DNA from: JBFHQE01 sp041592335
Lineage (GTDB): Bacteria; Pseudomonadota; Gammaproteobacteria; Thiohalobacterales; Thiohalobacteraceae
DNA length: 64,000 nt
Assembly (NCBI GenBank): GCA_041592335.1
Contig: JBFHQE010000007.1
Span: 69,494 to 133,493 of the forward strand
Direction: 5' to 3'
Shown: positions 8,586 to 16,676 of the stretch, in pieces
Position numbering within the stretch: position 1 is the stretch's first letter
Layout: every line of letters begins with the position of its first letter
Position numbers and translations under genes: made by a program
Notes under the pieces: model-generated
What the model was told of the DNA's origin: nothing
Databases searched by the model: none
Seen by the model: the letters and a program-made list of their open reading frames with translations, nothing else

Positions 8586-9665
8586 CTACGGTTGCTCCTC
8601 AAGCACTGTATCGCCCCAGTGTTCTACTCGGGGCCAGGCACTCAATACCGCTTTCACCAGCGTCGCCAGCGGGATCGCAAAAAACACACCCCAGAACCCC
8701 CACACACCACCGAATAACAGCACCGCGATGATGATCGCCACCGGGTGCAGGTTAACCACTTCCGAAAACAGCAAGGGCACCAGCACATTACCATCCAGCG
8801 CCTGGATCACCGCATAGGCACCAATCACCCAGGCGAATTCCGAACCCCAGCCGAACTGAAAGTACGCAATCACCGCCACCGGCACTGTCACCACCGCCGC
8901 ACCAATGTAGGGAATAATCACCGACAGTCCCACCAGCGTCGCCAGCAATTCGGCGTACTCCAGCCCCAGGATACGGAATGTGATAAAGGTGACCCCACCC
9001 ACTATCAGTATTTCCCAGACCTTGCCACGCACATAGTTGGCAATCTGGATATTCACTTCCTGCCAGACGCGCGCACTCAGGGCACGGTCACGCGGCAGGT
9101 AGCTGGACAACCAGCCGATGATCGCCGCCTTGTCCTTGAGAAAGAAAAATACCAGCACCGGCACCAGCACCAGGTAGACCAGGATGGTAATCAGACCAAC
9201 CACCGAGGCAACGGACAGTGACAGTACACGTTGACCAAGCGCACCCAGTTCGGAGCGCAGGCTGGCCATGACATCCTTGACCTGCTCATGTGTCACCATG
9301 TCTGGATAACGCTCGGGCAACTGGATAAGGGCCGCCTGCCCACGCCCGATCATCTCGGGAAGTTGTTGTACCAACTGCGTGATCTGCAAGGACAGGCGAG
9401 GCAATACGCCGAAGAAAAGGAACAGCATGAATATCAGGAAGGTCAGCATCACCACGACCACCGCAACAGTGCGCATGAGCCTCCAGCTTTCCAGCTTGAT
9501 CACCACCCCTTCAAGCAGATAGGCAATTACCACCCCGGCCAGCACCGGTGCAAGCATGTCGCCAAAAAACAGCACCACTGCGAAACCGGTTAACAGCAGG
9601 ACCGCCAGGATGACAACCTGTGGGTCGGAAAAATAATGCTCGAACCAGCGGCGGATAATGTTCAT
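8586..9665 (-). CDS. perM: AI-2E family transporter / PerM-like permease
   Basis: Inner-membrane protein of 359 residues with about eight predicted membrane segments, starting with VVILAVLLLTGFAVVLFFGDMLAPVLAGVVIAYL in two blocks. The family includes TqsA (autoinducer-2 export) and Na+/H+ antiporter-like members, so the transported solute cannot be named. The conserved family segments around LVPVLVFFFLKD and the late IPYIGAAVVTVPVAV are present. Its start overlaps the stop of the small upstream gene in an ATGA arrangement, implying translational coupling. Confidence 0.88.
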   Translation of the reverse strand: MNIIRRWFEHYFSDPQVVILAVLLLTGFAVVLFFGDMLAPVLAGVVIAYLLEGVVIKLESWRLMRTVAVVVVMLTFLIFMLFLFFGVLPRLSLQITQLVQQLPEMIGRGQAALIQLPERYPDMVTHEQVKDVMASLRSELGALGQRVLSLSVASVVGLITILVYLVLVPVLVFFFLKDKAAIIGWLSSYLPRDRALSARVWQEVNIQIANYVRGKVWEILIVGGVTFITFRILGLEYAELLATLVGLSVIIPYIGAAVVTVPVAVIAYFQFGWGSEFAWVIGAYAVIQALDGNVLVPLLFSEVVNLHPVAIIIAVLLFGGVWGFWGVFFAIPLATLVKAVLSAWPRVEHWGDTVLEEQP

Positions 9666-10072
9666 GCATTATCATCCGAGGCAGAAAATGTTTCGAGATA
9701 CTCCTGGTAACGGGTTTCGAACACCGCTTCAAGATCATCGATGACTTCAATCTTGTCACGCCCCATGATGACATGCTGCGTCACCAGGTCCGATGTCTCG
9801 CTCAACAGGGCGTTCTTATCCAGCATGTGATAGGTCGCCGACAGGCGTTTGACTGCCTTGATAACAGATTCAGATTCAGGACGTGGAATGCTATCGGGCG
9901 AAAGCGGTTGCCTGGGTGCAGCGGGTTTTACCAGCTCGCGCCCAGGACTCAAGGTTGGCAAAGAAACCGATTCACGCTGCTGCAGAAACTCGGCAAAGGC
10001 CAGCAAGCTGTGCTGATCCGCAGGACCCAGCGCTGCAAAGATGCGTTGCAATTTGTCTGCCGTACCTGTCAT
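9662..10072 (-). CDS. Conserved small protein of unknown function, coupled to perM
   Basis: A 136-residue soluble protein beginning MTGTADKLQRIFAALGPADQHSLLAFAEFL. I chose the ATG at 10072 because TGAGGA lies six to seven bases ahead of it; an in-frame GTG at 10084 is possible but would place that ribosome site inside the gene. The N-terminal 45 residues and the C-terminal 75 look helical and are joined by a proline-rich linker (LSPGRELVKPAAPRQPLSPD). There are no membrane segments or catalytic motifs. The stop overlaps the perM start by four bases. I do not recognise a function. Confidence 0.75.
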   Translation of the reverse strand: MTGTADKLQRIFAALGPADQHSLLAFAEFLQQRESVSLPTLSPGRELVKPAAPRQPLSPDSIPRPESESVIKAVKRLSATYHMLDKNALLSETSDLVTQHVIMGRDKIEVIDDLEAVFETRYQEYLETFSASDDNA

Positions 10073-10127
10073 CGCAATCCTCACCAGCTGTTAATTATCT
10101 GCATGATAAACAAAATACCTAAAAAAA

Positions 10128-10152
10128 GGGGACAGAATTATTTTACTGTCCC
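10128..10152. repeat. Palindromic repeat, GGGGACAG family, copy 2
   Basis: GGGGACAG, ten bases, CTGTCCCC: perfect 8-base arms preceded by a run of seven A. It lies between the small perM-linked gene and the LysR gene, 28 bases beyond the latter's stop. Related to the element at 954-986, sharing the GGGGACAGAATT half. Either a dispersed repeat or a terminator-like hairpin derived from one. Confidence 0.7.
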
Positions 10153-10179
10153 CCTGAATAACACGCCCGGCAACGGAAA

Positions 10180-11094
10180 TCAGCTCACGTTCGAAGAAGG
10201 ATGTTCCCGGCAATAATTCTGGGCAAATTCCAGCAATTCATCCATGGCGCGATGGCGGAATTTCTGTTTCTGGTGCACGAAGGAAAAAGGACGCTGCAGC
10301 GTAGGGTCAAGCGGCAAGGCAACCAGTGTACCCAGCTGCAACTCTTTGTTGATGGTGGCACGCGAAACCACGGAAACACCCATGCCTGCCTCAACAGCGC
10401 CCTTGACCGCCTCGGGACTGCCAAGCTCCATACAAATGCTGATATCGTTGGGATTCAGGCCGGTTGATTGCAAATATTCCTGAATAACCTCGCGCGTACC
10501 CGAACCTTCCTCGCGGCAAATGTAGGGATACTTGAACAGCTCCTGCATAGTGACGCGTTCCTTGCCCGCAAGCTCATGACTCGGCGGCATGATGGCGACC
10601 AGCTCGTCCTGGCGGCACATTTCCACCACCAGGTTCTTGTTGGAAACCGGCGCTTCCACCACACCCAGATCGATGACATTGTTTTCCACCATCGACACGA
10701 TACCTTCGGTATTGGACACTTTCAGCTGCACGTTCACGTCGGAGAACTGGGAGCGGAAATCGCCCAGCAGGGCGGGCAGCATGTATTCGGCAATCGTCGT
10801 GCTTGCACCAATCGTCACCACGCCACTGATATCACCGGTCATTTCGCGTACGGCGTTTTCCATTTCGGAGTAAAGTTCAAAAATACGGTCGGCATATTCA
10901 TAAACTCGCCGCCCGGCATCGGTCAGGCTGATGCGATTATGCGTTCGGTCAAACAGGCGGGTATTGAAATGCTCTTCGAGCTGGCGAACCTGAAAGGTCA
11001 CAGCGGGCTGGGTCATGTGCAACGTTTCCGCTGCCTTGGTAAAACTGAGCAAGCGTGCCACGGTGTGAAACACTTGCAGTCTGCGATCTGCCAT
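10180..11094 (-). CDS. LysR-family transcriptional regulator (CysL/CbbR-like)
   Basis: A 304-residue DNA-binding regulator. The winged helix-turn-helix is at residues about 4-62 (LLSFTKAAETLHMTQPAVTFQVRQLE), followed by a substrate-binding-like effector domain starting near residue 90 (GVVTIGASTTIAEYMLPALL). The effector domain resembles that of CysL and CbbR proteins, with the conserved segment YICREEGSGTREVIQEYL. The target and inducer are not shown: there is no divergent partner gene adjacent, and the nearest upstream gene is a chemoreceptor on the same strand whose own terminator separates them. A link to sulfur or carbon metabolism would fit the host but is speculation. Confidence 0.9.
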   Translation of the reverse strand: MADRRLQVFHTVARLLSFTKAAETLHMTQPAVTFQVRQLEEHFNTRLFDRTHNRISLTDAGRRVYEYADRIFELYSEMENAVREMTGDISGVVTIGASTTIAEYMLPALLGDFRSQFSDVNVQLKVSNTEGIVSMVENNVIDLGVVEAPVSNKNLVVEMCRQDELVAIMPPSHELAGKERVTMQELFKYPYICREEGSGTREVIQEYLQSTGLNPNDISICMELGSPEAVKGAVEAGMGVSVVSRATINKELQLGTLVALPLDPTLQRPFSFVHQKQKFRHRAMDELLEFAQNYCREHPSSNVS

Positions 11095-11252
11095 ATTAAT
11101 TCTCTTTACTTTCTAAAGGGTTAATCCAACCCGGTGAGTTACTGCTGAAGATTGCCTGCCAACTCGGCAATTAATCCTATTTATCGTATCAGTAAATGCA
11201 GAAATATAACAACGTGCTTATGGACAAATCTTCACCGAACTGCGCGAGACAT

Positions 11253-11279
11253 AAAAAAAGCCCGGCAGATGCCGGGCTC
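11253..11279 (-). terminator. Rho-independent terminator of chemoreceptor 2
   Basis: On the minus strand GCCCGGCATCTGCCGGGC followed by seven T. It lies 25 bases past the chemoreceptor stop at 11304. Confidence 0.85.
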
Positions 11280-11303
11280 CTGGATCGATATAGCGAGGTA
11301 GAC

Positions 11304-12482
11304 TTACATTCGGAATTTCGCCATTAACCCCTGCAACTGCGCTGACAAACGCGCCAATTCATCACTGGCGCTGGCGGTCTGCTGGGCCCCGGCGGCCGTC
11401 TGATCGGCCAGTTCGCGGATATTATAGACGTTGGAATTCACCTCGGCAGTCACGGAACTCTGTTCCTCGGCCGCGCTGGCAATCTGCATATTCATGTTGT
11501 TGATGGTGGCCACCGCGCCGGCAATGCCGCCCAGCGATTCAGCGGCTTTTTCGACCTGGCCGGTACTGGCCTGCGCCATGTTCTGAGCACTTTCCATGAC
11601 CTTCACCGCGCCTTCCGCACCCGTCTGCAGGCGTTCGATCATTTCCTGGATCTCCTGGGTGGACTGCTGGGTACGGCTTGCCAGGGTGCGTACTTCGTCC
11701 GCCACTACCGCAAAACCGCGACCCTGCTCACCGGCACGCGCGGCCTCAATCGCCGCATTCAACGCCAGCAGATTGGTCTGCTCGGCAATGCCGCGAATCA
11801 CATCCAGCACCATGCCGATGTTTTCTGACTCATGCTTGAGATTCTTAATGGTGTCGCCTGCCCTGGTAACCTCCCGCTCCAGGTTTTCGATGGCGCTCAG
11901 CGCCTCGGTTGACACCAGCGCGCCCTGCTTGGCCGCGCGATCAGCTTCCTGCGCGGAGCTAGCCGCACTGGCTGCATTTGACGCCACTTCCTGGACGGTT
12001 GAAGTCATTTCGCTCATGGCATGCGCCACATGCTCGATTTCGTTATGTTGCTGCTGCACACCGCGATTCGCTTCCTCGGTGATAGCCGACATTTCCTCTG
12101 CCGCAGATGCCAACTGGGTTGTAGCGCCGCTGATTTCCCCGATAACCGAGCGCAGGCTGGCACCCATTGCATTAAAGCTGTTGACGATCTCACCAATCAA
12201 ATCATCGCTCTCCATGCTGCAGCTATGACTGATATCGTTATTGCCAATGGCATAGGCAATCTCGGATATACGCTTCAACTTGCTTAACAGGATCATCTGC
12301 ACCAGGAAATAATTTGCCGCCCCCATGGCGGCGCCAGCCAGCATGCATCCCAGCATGAACCAACCGAACATTCCTTCACGGGTGTCAACGAAAAACCCTG
12401 CAAAGAAGGGGAAAATAACGCCCACCAGCAAACCAAAACCAATACTGGCGATGAGGAGATTGCGTAAAATACTGGGTTTCAT
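11304..12482 (-). CDS. Methyl-accepting chemotaxis protein without periplasmic sensor
   Basis: A 392-residue chemoreceptor. Two membrane segments lie close together at the N-terminus (about 10-30 and 39-66), leaving only a few periplasmic residues, so any stimulus is probably sensed in the membrane or cytoplasm. A HAMP-like region follows (LLSKLKRISEIAYAIGNNDI), then the signalling coiled coil with tip IRGIAEQTNLLALNAAIEAA and GRGFAVVADEVRTLASRTQQ. The block around the tip is nearly the same, in protein and DNA, as in the receptor at 12620, so the two are close paralogues. It has its own terminator and lies downstream of another, so it is likely a single-gene transcript. I found no convincing sigma-28 box upstream. 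Confidence 0.94.
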   Translation of the reverse strand: MKPSILRNLLIASIGFGLLVGVIFPFFAGFFVDTREGMFGWFMLGCMLAGAAMGAANYFLVQMILLSKLKRISEIAYAIGNNDISHSCSMESDDLIGEIVNSFNAMGASLRSVIGEISGATTQLASAAEEMSAITEEANRGVQQQHNEIEHVAHAMSEMTSTVQEVASNAASAASSAQEADRAAKQGALVSTEALSAIENLEREVTRAGDTIKNLKHESENIGMVLDVIRGIAEQTNLLALNAAIEAARAGEQGRGFAVVADEVRTLASRTQQSTQEIQEMIERLQTGAEGAVKVMESAQNMAQASTGQVEKAAESLGGIAGAVATINNMNMQIASAAEEQSSVTAEVNSNVYNIRELADQTAAGAQQTASASDELARLSAQLQGLMAKFRM

Positions 12483-12568
12483 ATCCTGTTACCTGTGTTG
12501 TCATTTAACGGGCATTCTGCCCTGGCCTGCCTTCCATCATTCAATAACAGGCAAATGCCGTACCAATC

Positions 12569-12591
12569 AAAAACGGGCACTAACGTGCCCG
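12569..12591 (-). terminator. Rho-independent terminator of chemoreceptor 3
   Basis: Minus strand CGGGCAC-GTTA-GTGCCCG followed by TTTTTGATT, 29 bases past the stop at 12620. Confidence 0.75.
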
Positions 12592-12619
12592 CATGACTGT
12601 TGATTAAATCAAATTCTCA

Positions 12620-13753
12620 TTACCAGCTTGCCAGCTGCTGCTGCAGCGCCTGCAGACTGGATTCCGCCTCGGACAGGTTGTCCAGAACTTCGCTGGCAAT
12701 CTGGGTACGCGACTGACTGGTGTGCACCACTTCGCGGATAGCGCCCACGGCCACACTCTGCTGCTCGGCCGCACTCGCAATCGTGGTATTCATGCCTTCA
12801 ATTGTCTGCACATAGCCGGCAATTTCCGCCAGGGATATGCAGGCACCTTCGATTTTTTCCTCAACGACTGAAAGCTGGGTAGTACCTTCACCCATAGTGC
12901 TTTCGGCTTCCTTGGCCTTGCTCTGCAAAGCCTCGATCATTTCCTGAATTTCCTGGGTGGACTGCTGGGTACGGCTTGCCAGGGTACGTACCTCGTCCGC
13001 CACTACCGCAAAACCACGACCCTGTTCACCGGCACGCGCCGCTTCGATAGCCGCATTCAACGCCAGCAGGTTAGTCTGCTCGGCAATACCGCGGATGACA
13101 TCCAGCACTGCACCAATGTTCTGAGATTCCTGTCCAAGGCGGGCAACCGCATCACTGGCACGCGCAATATGATCGGTCAGGCTGGACATTGAACCCATGG
13201 CATCAGTCATAGTGACCTTACCGTTGTCCGTTTCTTTCATTGCCTGATGTGTGGATTCCGCTGCTGAAGCCGCGTTGTTGGCAATTTCCTCAACGGCTGC
13301 GCCCAATTCGTCAATCGCCGTTGTAACCTCATGAGCCGTATCGCCACCGCTGCACTGCGCAACATTGGCCATGGCCGCCTGAATTGGCTGATCAACCGCC
13401 GCCAGACCCGAGGCAAACATTTCAGTGGAAGACTGACGCGCGCCAAGAGCGCTAACCAGCTGGTTGAAACTGGCTGCCACTTCCGGCGCAACCTTGTCCT
13501 GTTTGGCATCCAGCGAAACGCTGAAGTTTTCCTGAGAGAGCTTGCTCAAAGCAGCTGCCAGCGCGGAGTCGGATTTCTTCGAACCTCCCGACAACATCAG
13601 GAAGACAACCCCGATCACCGCGCCAATGCCCAGCATCAGGCCGGGTGATTGACTGGCCATCATTCCCATTACAGTCCAGTCCACAAACCCAATCACGGCC
13701 ACTAATCCCAGCAGGCCCATCATAACCAGTGTCTTAGTCCCAAGCGCTTTCAC
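12620..13753 (-). CDS. Methyl-accepting chemotaxis protein, short N-terminus
   Basis: A 377-residue chemoreceptor from a GTG start at 13753, chosen because AGGAGA lies about seven bases upstream; the open frame extends further (to 13909), but that extension runs through the promoter and is not protein-like. Two tight membrane segments occupy about residues 8-50 (TLVMMGLLGLVAVIGFVDW and LMLGIGAVIGVVFLML) with almost no periplasmic loop. There is no clear HAMP domain: residues about 60-150 form a soluble linker, then the signalling domain with tip DVIRGIAEQTNLLALNAAIE and GRGFAVVADEVRTLASRTQQ. Ligand unknown. A well-matched sigma-28 promoter lies 78 bases upstream of the start. Confidence 0.92.
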   Translation of the reverse strand: MKALGTKTLVMMGLLGLVAVIGFVDWTVMGMMASQSPGLMLGIGAVIGVVFLMLSGGSKKSDSALAAALSKLSQENFSVSLDAKQDKVAPEVAASFNQLVSALGARQSSTEMFASGLAAVDQPIQAAMANVAQCSGGDTAHEVTTAIDELGAAVEEIANNAASAAESTHQAMKETDNGKVTMTDAMGSMSSLTDHIARASDAVARLGQESQNIGAVLDVIRGIAEQTNLLALNAAIEAARAGEQGRGFAVVADEVRTLASRTQQSTQEIQEMIEALQSKAKEAESTMGEGTTQLSVVEEKIEGACISLAEIAGYVQTIEGMNTTIASAAEQQSVAVGAIREVVHTSQSRTQIASEVLDNLSEAESSLQALQQQLASW

Positions 13754-13830
13754 TCTGCTCTCCTGAAGATTCCTTTTCCTGCACCCCTCGTAGGCGCATG
13801 TCCGGCCGTGAATACGGTCCGTCAAACCTG

Positions 13831-13857
13831 TTAGCGACGCGGAATAGGCAAACTTTA
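13831..13857 (-). promoter_or_regulatory. Candidate sigma-28 (FliA) promoter for chemoreceptor 3
   Basis: Minus strand TAAAGTTT, 11 bases, GTCGCTAA. The -35 box is identical to the sigma-28 consensus, the -10 box matches 6 of 8 and the spacer is exactly 11. It also argues against the longer upstream start, which would put the promoter inside the coding sequence. Confidence 0.7.
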
Positions 13858-13893
13858 AGCCTCCGGCAGACATTTGCAGGAGACTGGAGGCAT

Positions 13894-13920
13894 AAAAAAA
13901 GCCCCGCAAAGCGGGGCTTT
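13894..13920 (-). terminator. Rho-independent terminator of the 13942 gene
   Basis: Minus strand GCCCCGCTTTGCGGGGC followed by seven T, 22 bases after the stop at 13942. Confidence 0.88.
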
Positions 13921-13941
13921 AGCGCTGATCGAGCGAATTAA

Positions 13942-14859
13942 TTATTCGCCATTCACCGCTGCGGTGAGTGCCCTGCGGATAGCTTCGGGACTCGCCATCA
14001 GTTTCATGAAGCTGTTATCACCCATCATTTTCAGGTCCGGGTAATGAACCGCCATACGGAAGCGCATGTGCAGGGCAACGACCTTCTTACCTGTCACCAT
14101 TACTTCATAGGGCAGGTACGGGGTACCTTTCAAATTCCCGAAATCAACCACACCCATCTGGAAGGCATCGTCCATGTACTGGTCACCATCCGGGCCCGAC
14201 TGCATGGAAACACCGAAAATCACTTCATCCTTTCCGATTACGTCGATGCGGTACAGGGAACGAACACCAGCGGTATTCTTATCCAGGTTCTTCTCGACCG
14301 CTGCGACTGCCTGCGAATGGGAGCCGAACTCGGCCAGTTCATAGACATCATCGAAGTATTCCATACCAAAGGTATAGCGATATTTCTTGAGCTTGCGTTC
14401 GCTCATCCCTTTTTCAGTACCGAACTCTTCCAGCTTGCCCAGCGCCTTTTCCAAAGCTTCGGCGGTATTCGCAAGATCGGTCTTCATCTGGTAGGCCACG
14501 GCCATGTACAGTGGGTTGATGTAAGTAACCTGCAGCTCATTTCCAACCTGGGTAACGGCAGCACGCTGCGCCATGGAGAAACCGCCATACTCACTGGTGG
14601 CAGCAACTTTTCTCAATGCATCACTGGTGAAGATAACAACCTGAGCACCATCGTAGGGCTTGTATTCACCGACCACTTCAAAACCGGCACCCAGCAGCGA
14701 TTCCTTCACGTCCTCAACCTTGTCGGCAAGTTCGCCCGGACCACGGGAAGCCAGGATAAACGGCTGGTACTTGTCGGCTGCCTGAAGCGAAGCGCTGATC
14801 GGCATCAGTCCCACCATCAGTGCCGCAGCCGCCATTAGGGTTTTAAACAGGTTTTTCAT
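13942..14859 (-). CDS. Exported protein of unknown function (weak DUF302-like resemblance)
   Basis: A 305-residue protein from the ATG at 14859, which has GAGGAG about seven bases ahead; an ATG five codons earlier overlaps that ribosome site. A signal peptide of about 28 residues ends in ASLQAADK, so it is likely periplasmic. Residues about 35-140 (RGPGELADKVEDVKESLLGAGFEVVGEY, then VTYINPLYMAVAY) have the look of a DUF302-like alpha/beta domain, but this is a recollection of pattern, not a match I can verify. No cysteines, heme sites or membrane spans in the mature part. It has its own terminator and is probably transcribed alone. Confidence 0.75.
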   Translation of the reverse strand: MKNLFKTLMAAAALMVGLMPISASLQAADKYQPFILASRGPGELADKVEDVKESLLGAGFEVVGEYKPYDGAQVVIFTSDALRKVAATSEYGGFSMAQRAAVTQVGNELQVTYINPLYMAVAYQMKTDLANTAEALEKALGKLEEFGTEKGMSERKLKKYRYTFGMEYFDDVYELAEFGSHSQAVAAVEKNLDKNTAGVRSLYRIDVIGKDEVIFGVSMQSGPDGDQYMDDAFQMGVVDFGNLKGTPYLPYEVMVTGKKVVALHMRFRMAVHYPDLKMMGDNSFMKLMASPEAIRRALTAAVNGE

Positions 14860-14962
14860 TCTATTGCTCCTCATCCATTTAAGAGATGTCTTTGGTGTTT
14901 CGGCATTCTAGGTTAAAACCTTACCGAAATGTAACAATGTAGATCAACTTCATCATCCAACG

Positions 14963-14993
14963 AAAAAGGGGCCATCGGTGAAGATGGCCCCTT
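14963..14993 (-). terminator. Rho-independent terminator of the 15036 porin gene
   Basis: Minus strand GGGGCCATC-TTCACC-GATGGCCCC followed by TTTTT, 43 bases past the stop at 15036. Confidence 0.85.
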
Positions 14994-15035
14994 TCATTTT
15001 CGTCACATACTGTGAATGTCAGCTGAACGGTATCG

Positions 15036-16412
15036 TTAGAACTTCATACCGTAGCTGATTTCCAGTGCGTGCTGGTCCATGCCGATCTCAGCGGTATAAC
15101 CCAACACCCCGAATGGCGCTCCAAGATCCGCACTGTATGCATATGACTGGTCTTCACGAAGCGCACGCATATAGCCAAATGACAATTCAGAGTAATCGTC
15201 CAGTGCGTATGTAGCACCCAGCGTCAAGTGAGTTTCAACTACACCTGGAGCGATGATGTTGAACAGATTCTCTTTATCACTGATTGGATTTTCACCGTGA
15301 TTGATACCCGCACGGAATGTCCAGTCCTTGTTATATTGATGGCTGATACCAAGTTTCACGACTGTAATATCGTCCCAGCCAAAGCCCCAGCCATCACTAC
15401 CACCCAAAGCTCCAGCCCCTGCATAACCACCGGTAGTCAAAACAGAGGTTAAAGCACCAAAGAATTCAGCTGCTGTTGGGCCAGGATTGGCAATCGAATC
15501 AACATCGCTGTAAAGAATGCGGGTTACATCCAAAGCAACTGCCGTACTGTCGGAGATTTGATAAGAAAGTCCGAGGCCAAAGCTTGCGGGTATATCAAAG
15601 TCACCATTATCCGCAAACAAACCTTTGTATTTGTCAAATTCCTGCATGTAGATTTTGGAAGATGCTACTGCACCCAAAGTCAGATCATCGGTGATCTTGC
15701 CGGTCCAGCCCACTTTGACACCGGCACCAAAGGCATCATCATTACCGACATTAGTCACATTCATTGGATTAGTGGAAAGCCCCTGGAAAAGACCCAAACC
15801 ATAGGCTCTGAAAGTCTGATAACCCAGAAGGAGAGAAGCACCCAAGGTATGTCCATCAGCAACTTCTGTAGAAACAGACGGAGCAATGATCATCTGAGCC
15901 AGATTCACACCTAGCGTCCCTGTATTTGGAAAAGTAGGTGTTGCAACCGATAAAGCTGCTGCAAAGTTTGGAATTGCAGGTCCAAAAGCATTTGCATAAA
16001 TATTACTGTTATAACGGGTGTTCATGCCGCCGGCACCTGTCATGGTCAGGCCCACAGTCATATCACCCAACTTCATTGCGCCACCAAAATTTGGAATGGC
16101 GAAAAGGGTTGCACCGCTATCTTCCGAAGAAGTTCCGCCACCCATCGCAGCTGCATTTAAAGTGGAATCACGTTGCGGGTTAAACAACTCAATACCGGCA
16201 TCGATACGGTTGGTATCCAGCATACCCATGGAGGCCGGGTTAGTGGCTGCGGCCAGACCATCCTGACCATAGGCGATACCGGCACCACCCATCGAGCGGT
16301 TTTTTGCACCGATACCGATTAAGAAATAACCATTAGTTGCCTGTACGGCGGGAGCTGCGAGGGCTGCTGAGACAGCACACGCAACGATTGAACTTTTAAT
16401 AGAAGCCTTCAT
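15036..16412 (-). CDS. OmpP1/FadL/TodX-family outer membrane porin (1)
   Basis: A 458-residue outer-membrane beta-barrel of the FadL family, which imports fatty acids and other hydrophobic compounds. The signal peptide ends near AVQA-TNGYFLIGIG. The N-terminal plug shows NRSMGGAGIAYGQDGLAAATNPASMGML, the family's NPA signature, and the chain ends in an aromatic residue (YGMKF), as barrels do. It belongs to the same sub-branch as the porin at 52428 (both mature proteins begin TNG) and differs from its divergent neighbour at 16677. Its codon use and base composition look a little more AT-rich than the flanking genes. Substrate unknown. Confidence 0.9.
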   Translation of the reverse strand: MKASIKSSIVACAVSAALAAPAVQATNGYFLIGIGAKNRSMGGAGIAYGQDGLAAATNPASMGMLDTNRIDAGIELFNPQRDSTLNAAAMGGGTSSEDSGATLFAIPNFGGAMKLGDMTVGLTMTGAGGMNTRYNSNIYANAFGPAIPNFAAALSVATPTFPNTGTLGVNLAQMIIAPSVSTEVADGHTLGASLLLGYQTFRAYGLGLFQGLSTNPMNVTNVGNDDAFGAGVKVGWTGKITDDLTLGAVASSKIYMQEFDKYKGLFADNGDFDIPASFGLGLSYQISDSTAVALDVTRILYSDVDSIANPGPTAAEFFGALTSVLTTGGYAGAGALGGSDGWGFGWDDITVVKLGISHQYNKDWTFRAGINHGENPISDKENLFNIIAPGVVETHLTLGATYALDDYSELSFGYMRALREDQSYAYSADLGAPFGVLGYTAEIGMDQHALEISYGMKF

Positions 16413-16462
16413 ATTTCCTTTCCCTCCTGGCAGGAATCGAATTGTTGTACATTAACGACAAT

Positions 16463-16483
16463 CTGTTGCGAGACGCGCAACAG
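16463..16483. promoter_or_regulatory. Inverted repeat in divergent porin promoter region
   Basis: CTGTTGCG-AGACG-CGCAACAG: perfect 8-base arms with a 5-base spacer, in the 264-base gap between the two divergent FadL-family genes. It has the dimensions of a binding site for a dimeric regulator. No regulator is assigned. Confidence 0.45.
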
Positions 16484-16495
16484 CATGGCGATTTG

Positions 16496-16510
16496 TTGAC
16501 AAATTGTCAA
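16496..16510. promoter_or_regulatory. Palindrome TTGACAA-A-TTGTCAA in divergent porin promoter region
   Basis: Perfect 7-base arms around one base, 12 bases from the previous inverted repeat. The TTGACA strings also read as -35 boxes on either strand, so bound protein could shut off both porin genes. Interpretation is inference. Confidence 0.45.
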
Positions 16511-16676
16511 ATGTTTTGCATTACAGCAAGATGCATGCCCGTTCTAAAGTTGATTAAACTTTGTTGCTAATAAACAACGTTTTTAGCCAATTTAACCACT
16601 CTTGCCAGACAGCATCCGTTTTTTGTGCTTCAATTCAGAGCAGTAGCGCCCAACAGGCCAACCCAAGGAGACCAGA

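Noticed and set aside
13754..13909. N-terminal extension of chemoreceptor 3
   Set aside because: Runs through a sigma-28 promoter and past the AGGAGA ribosome site that serves the GTG at 13753.
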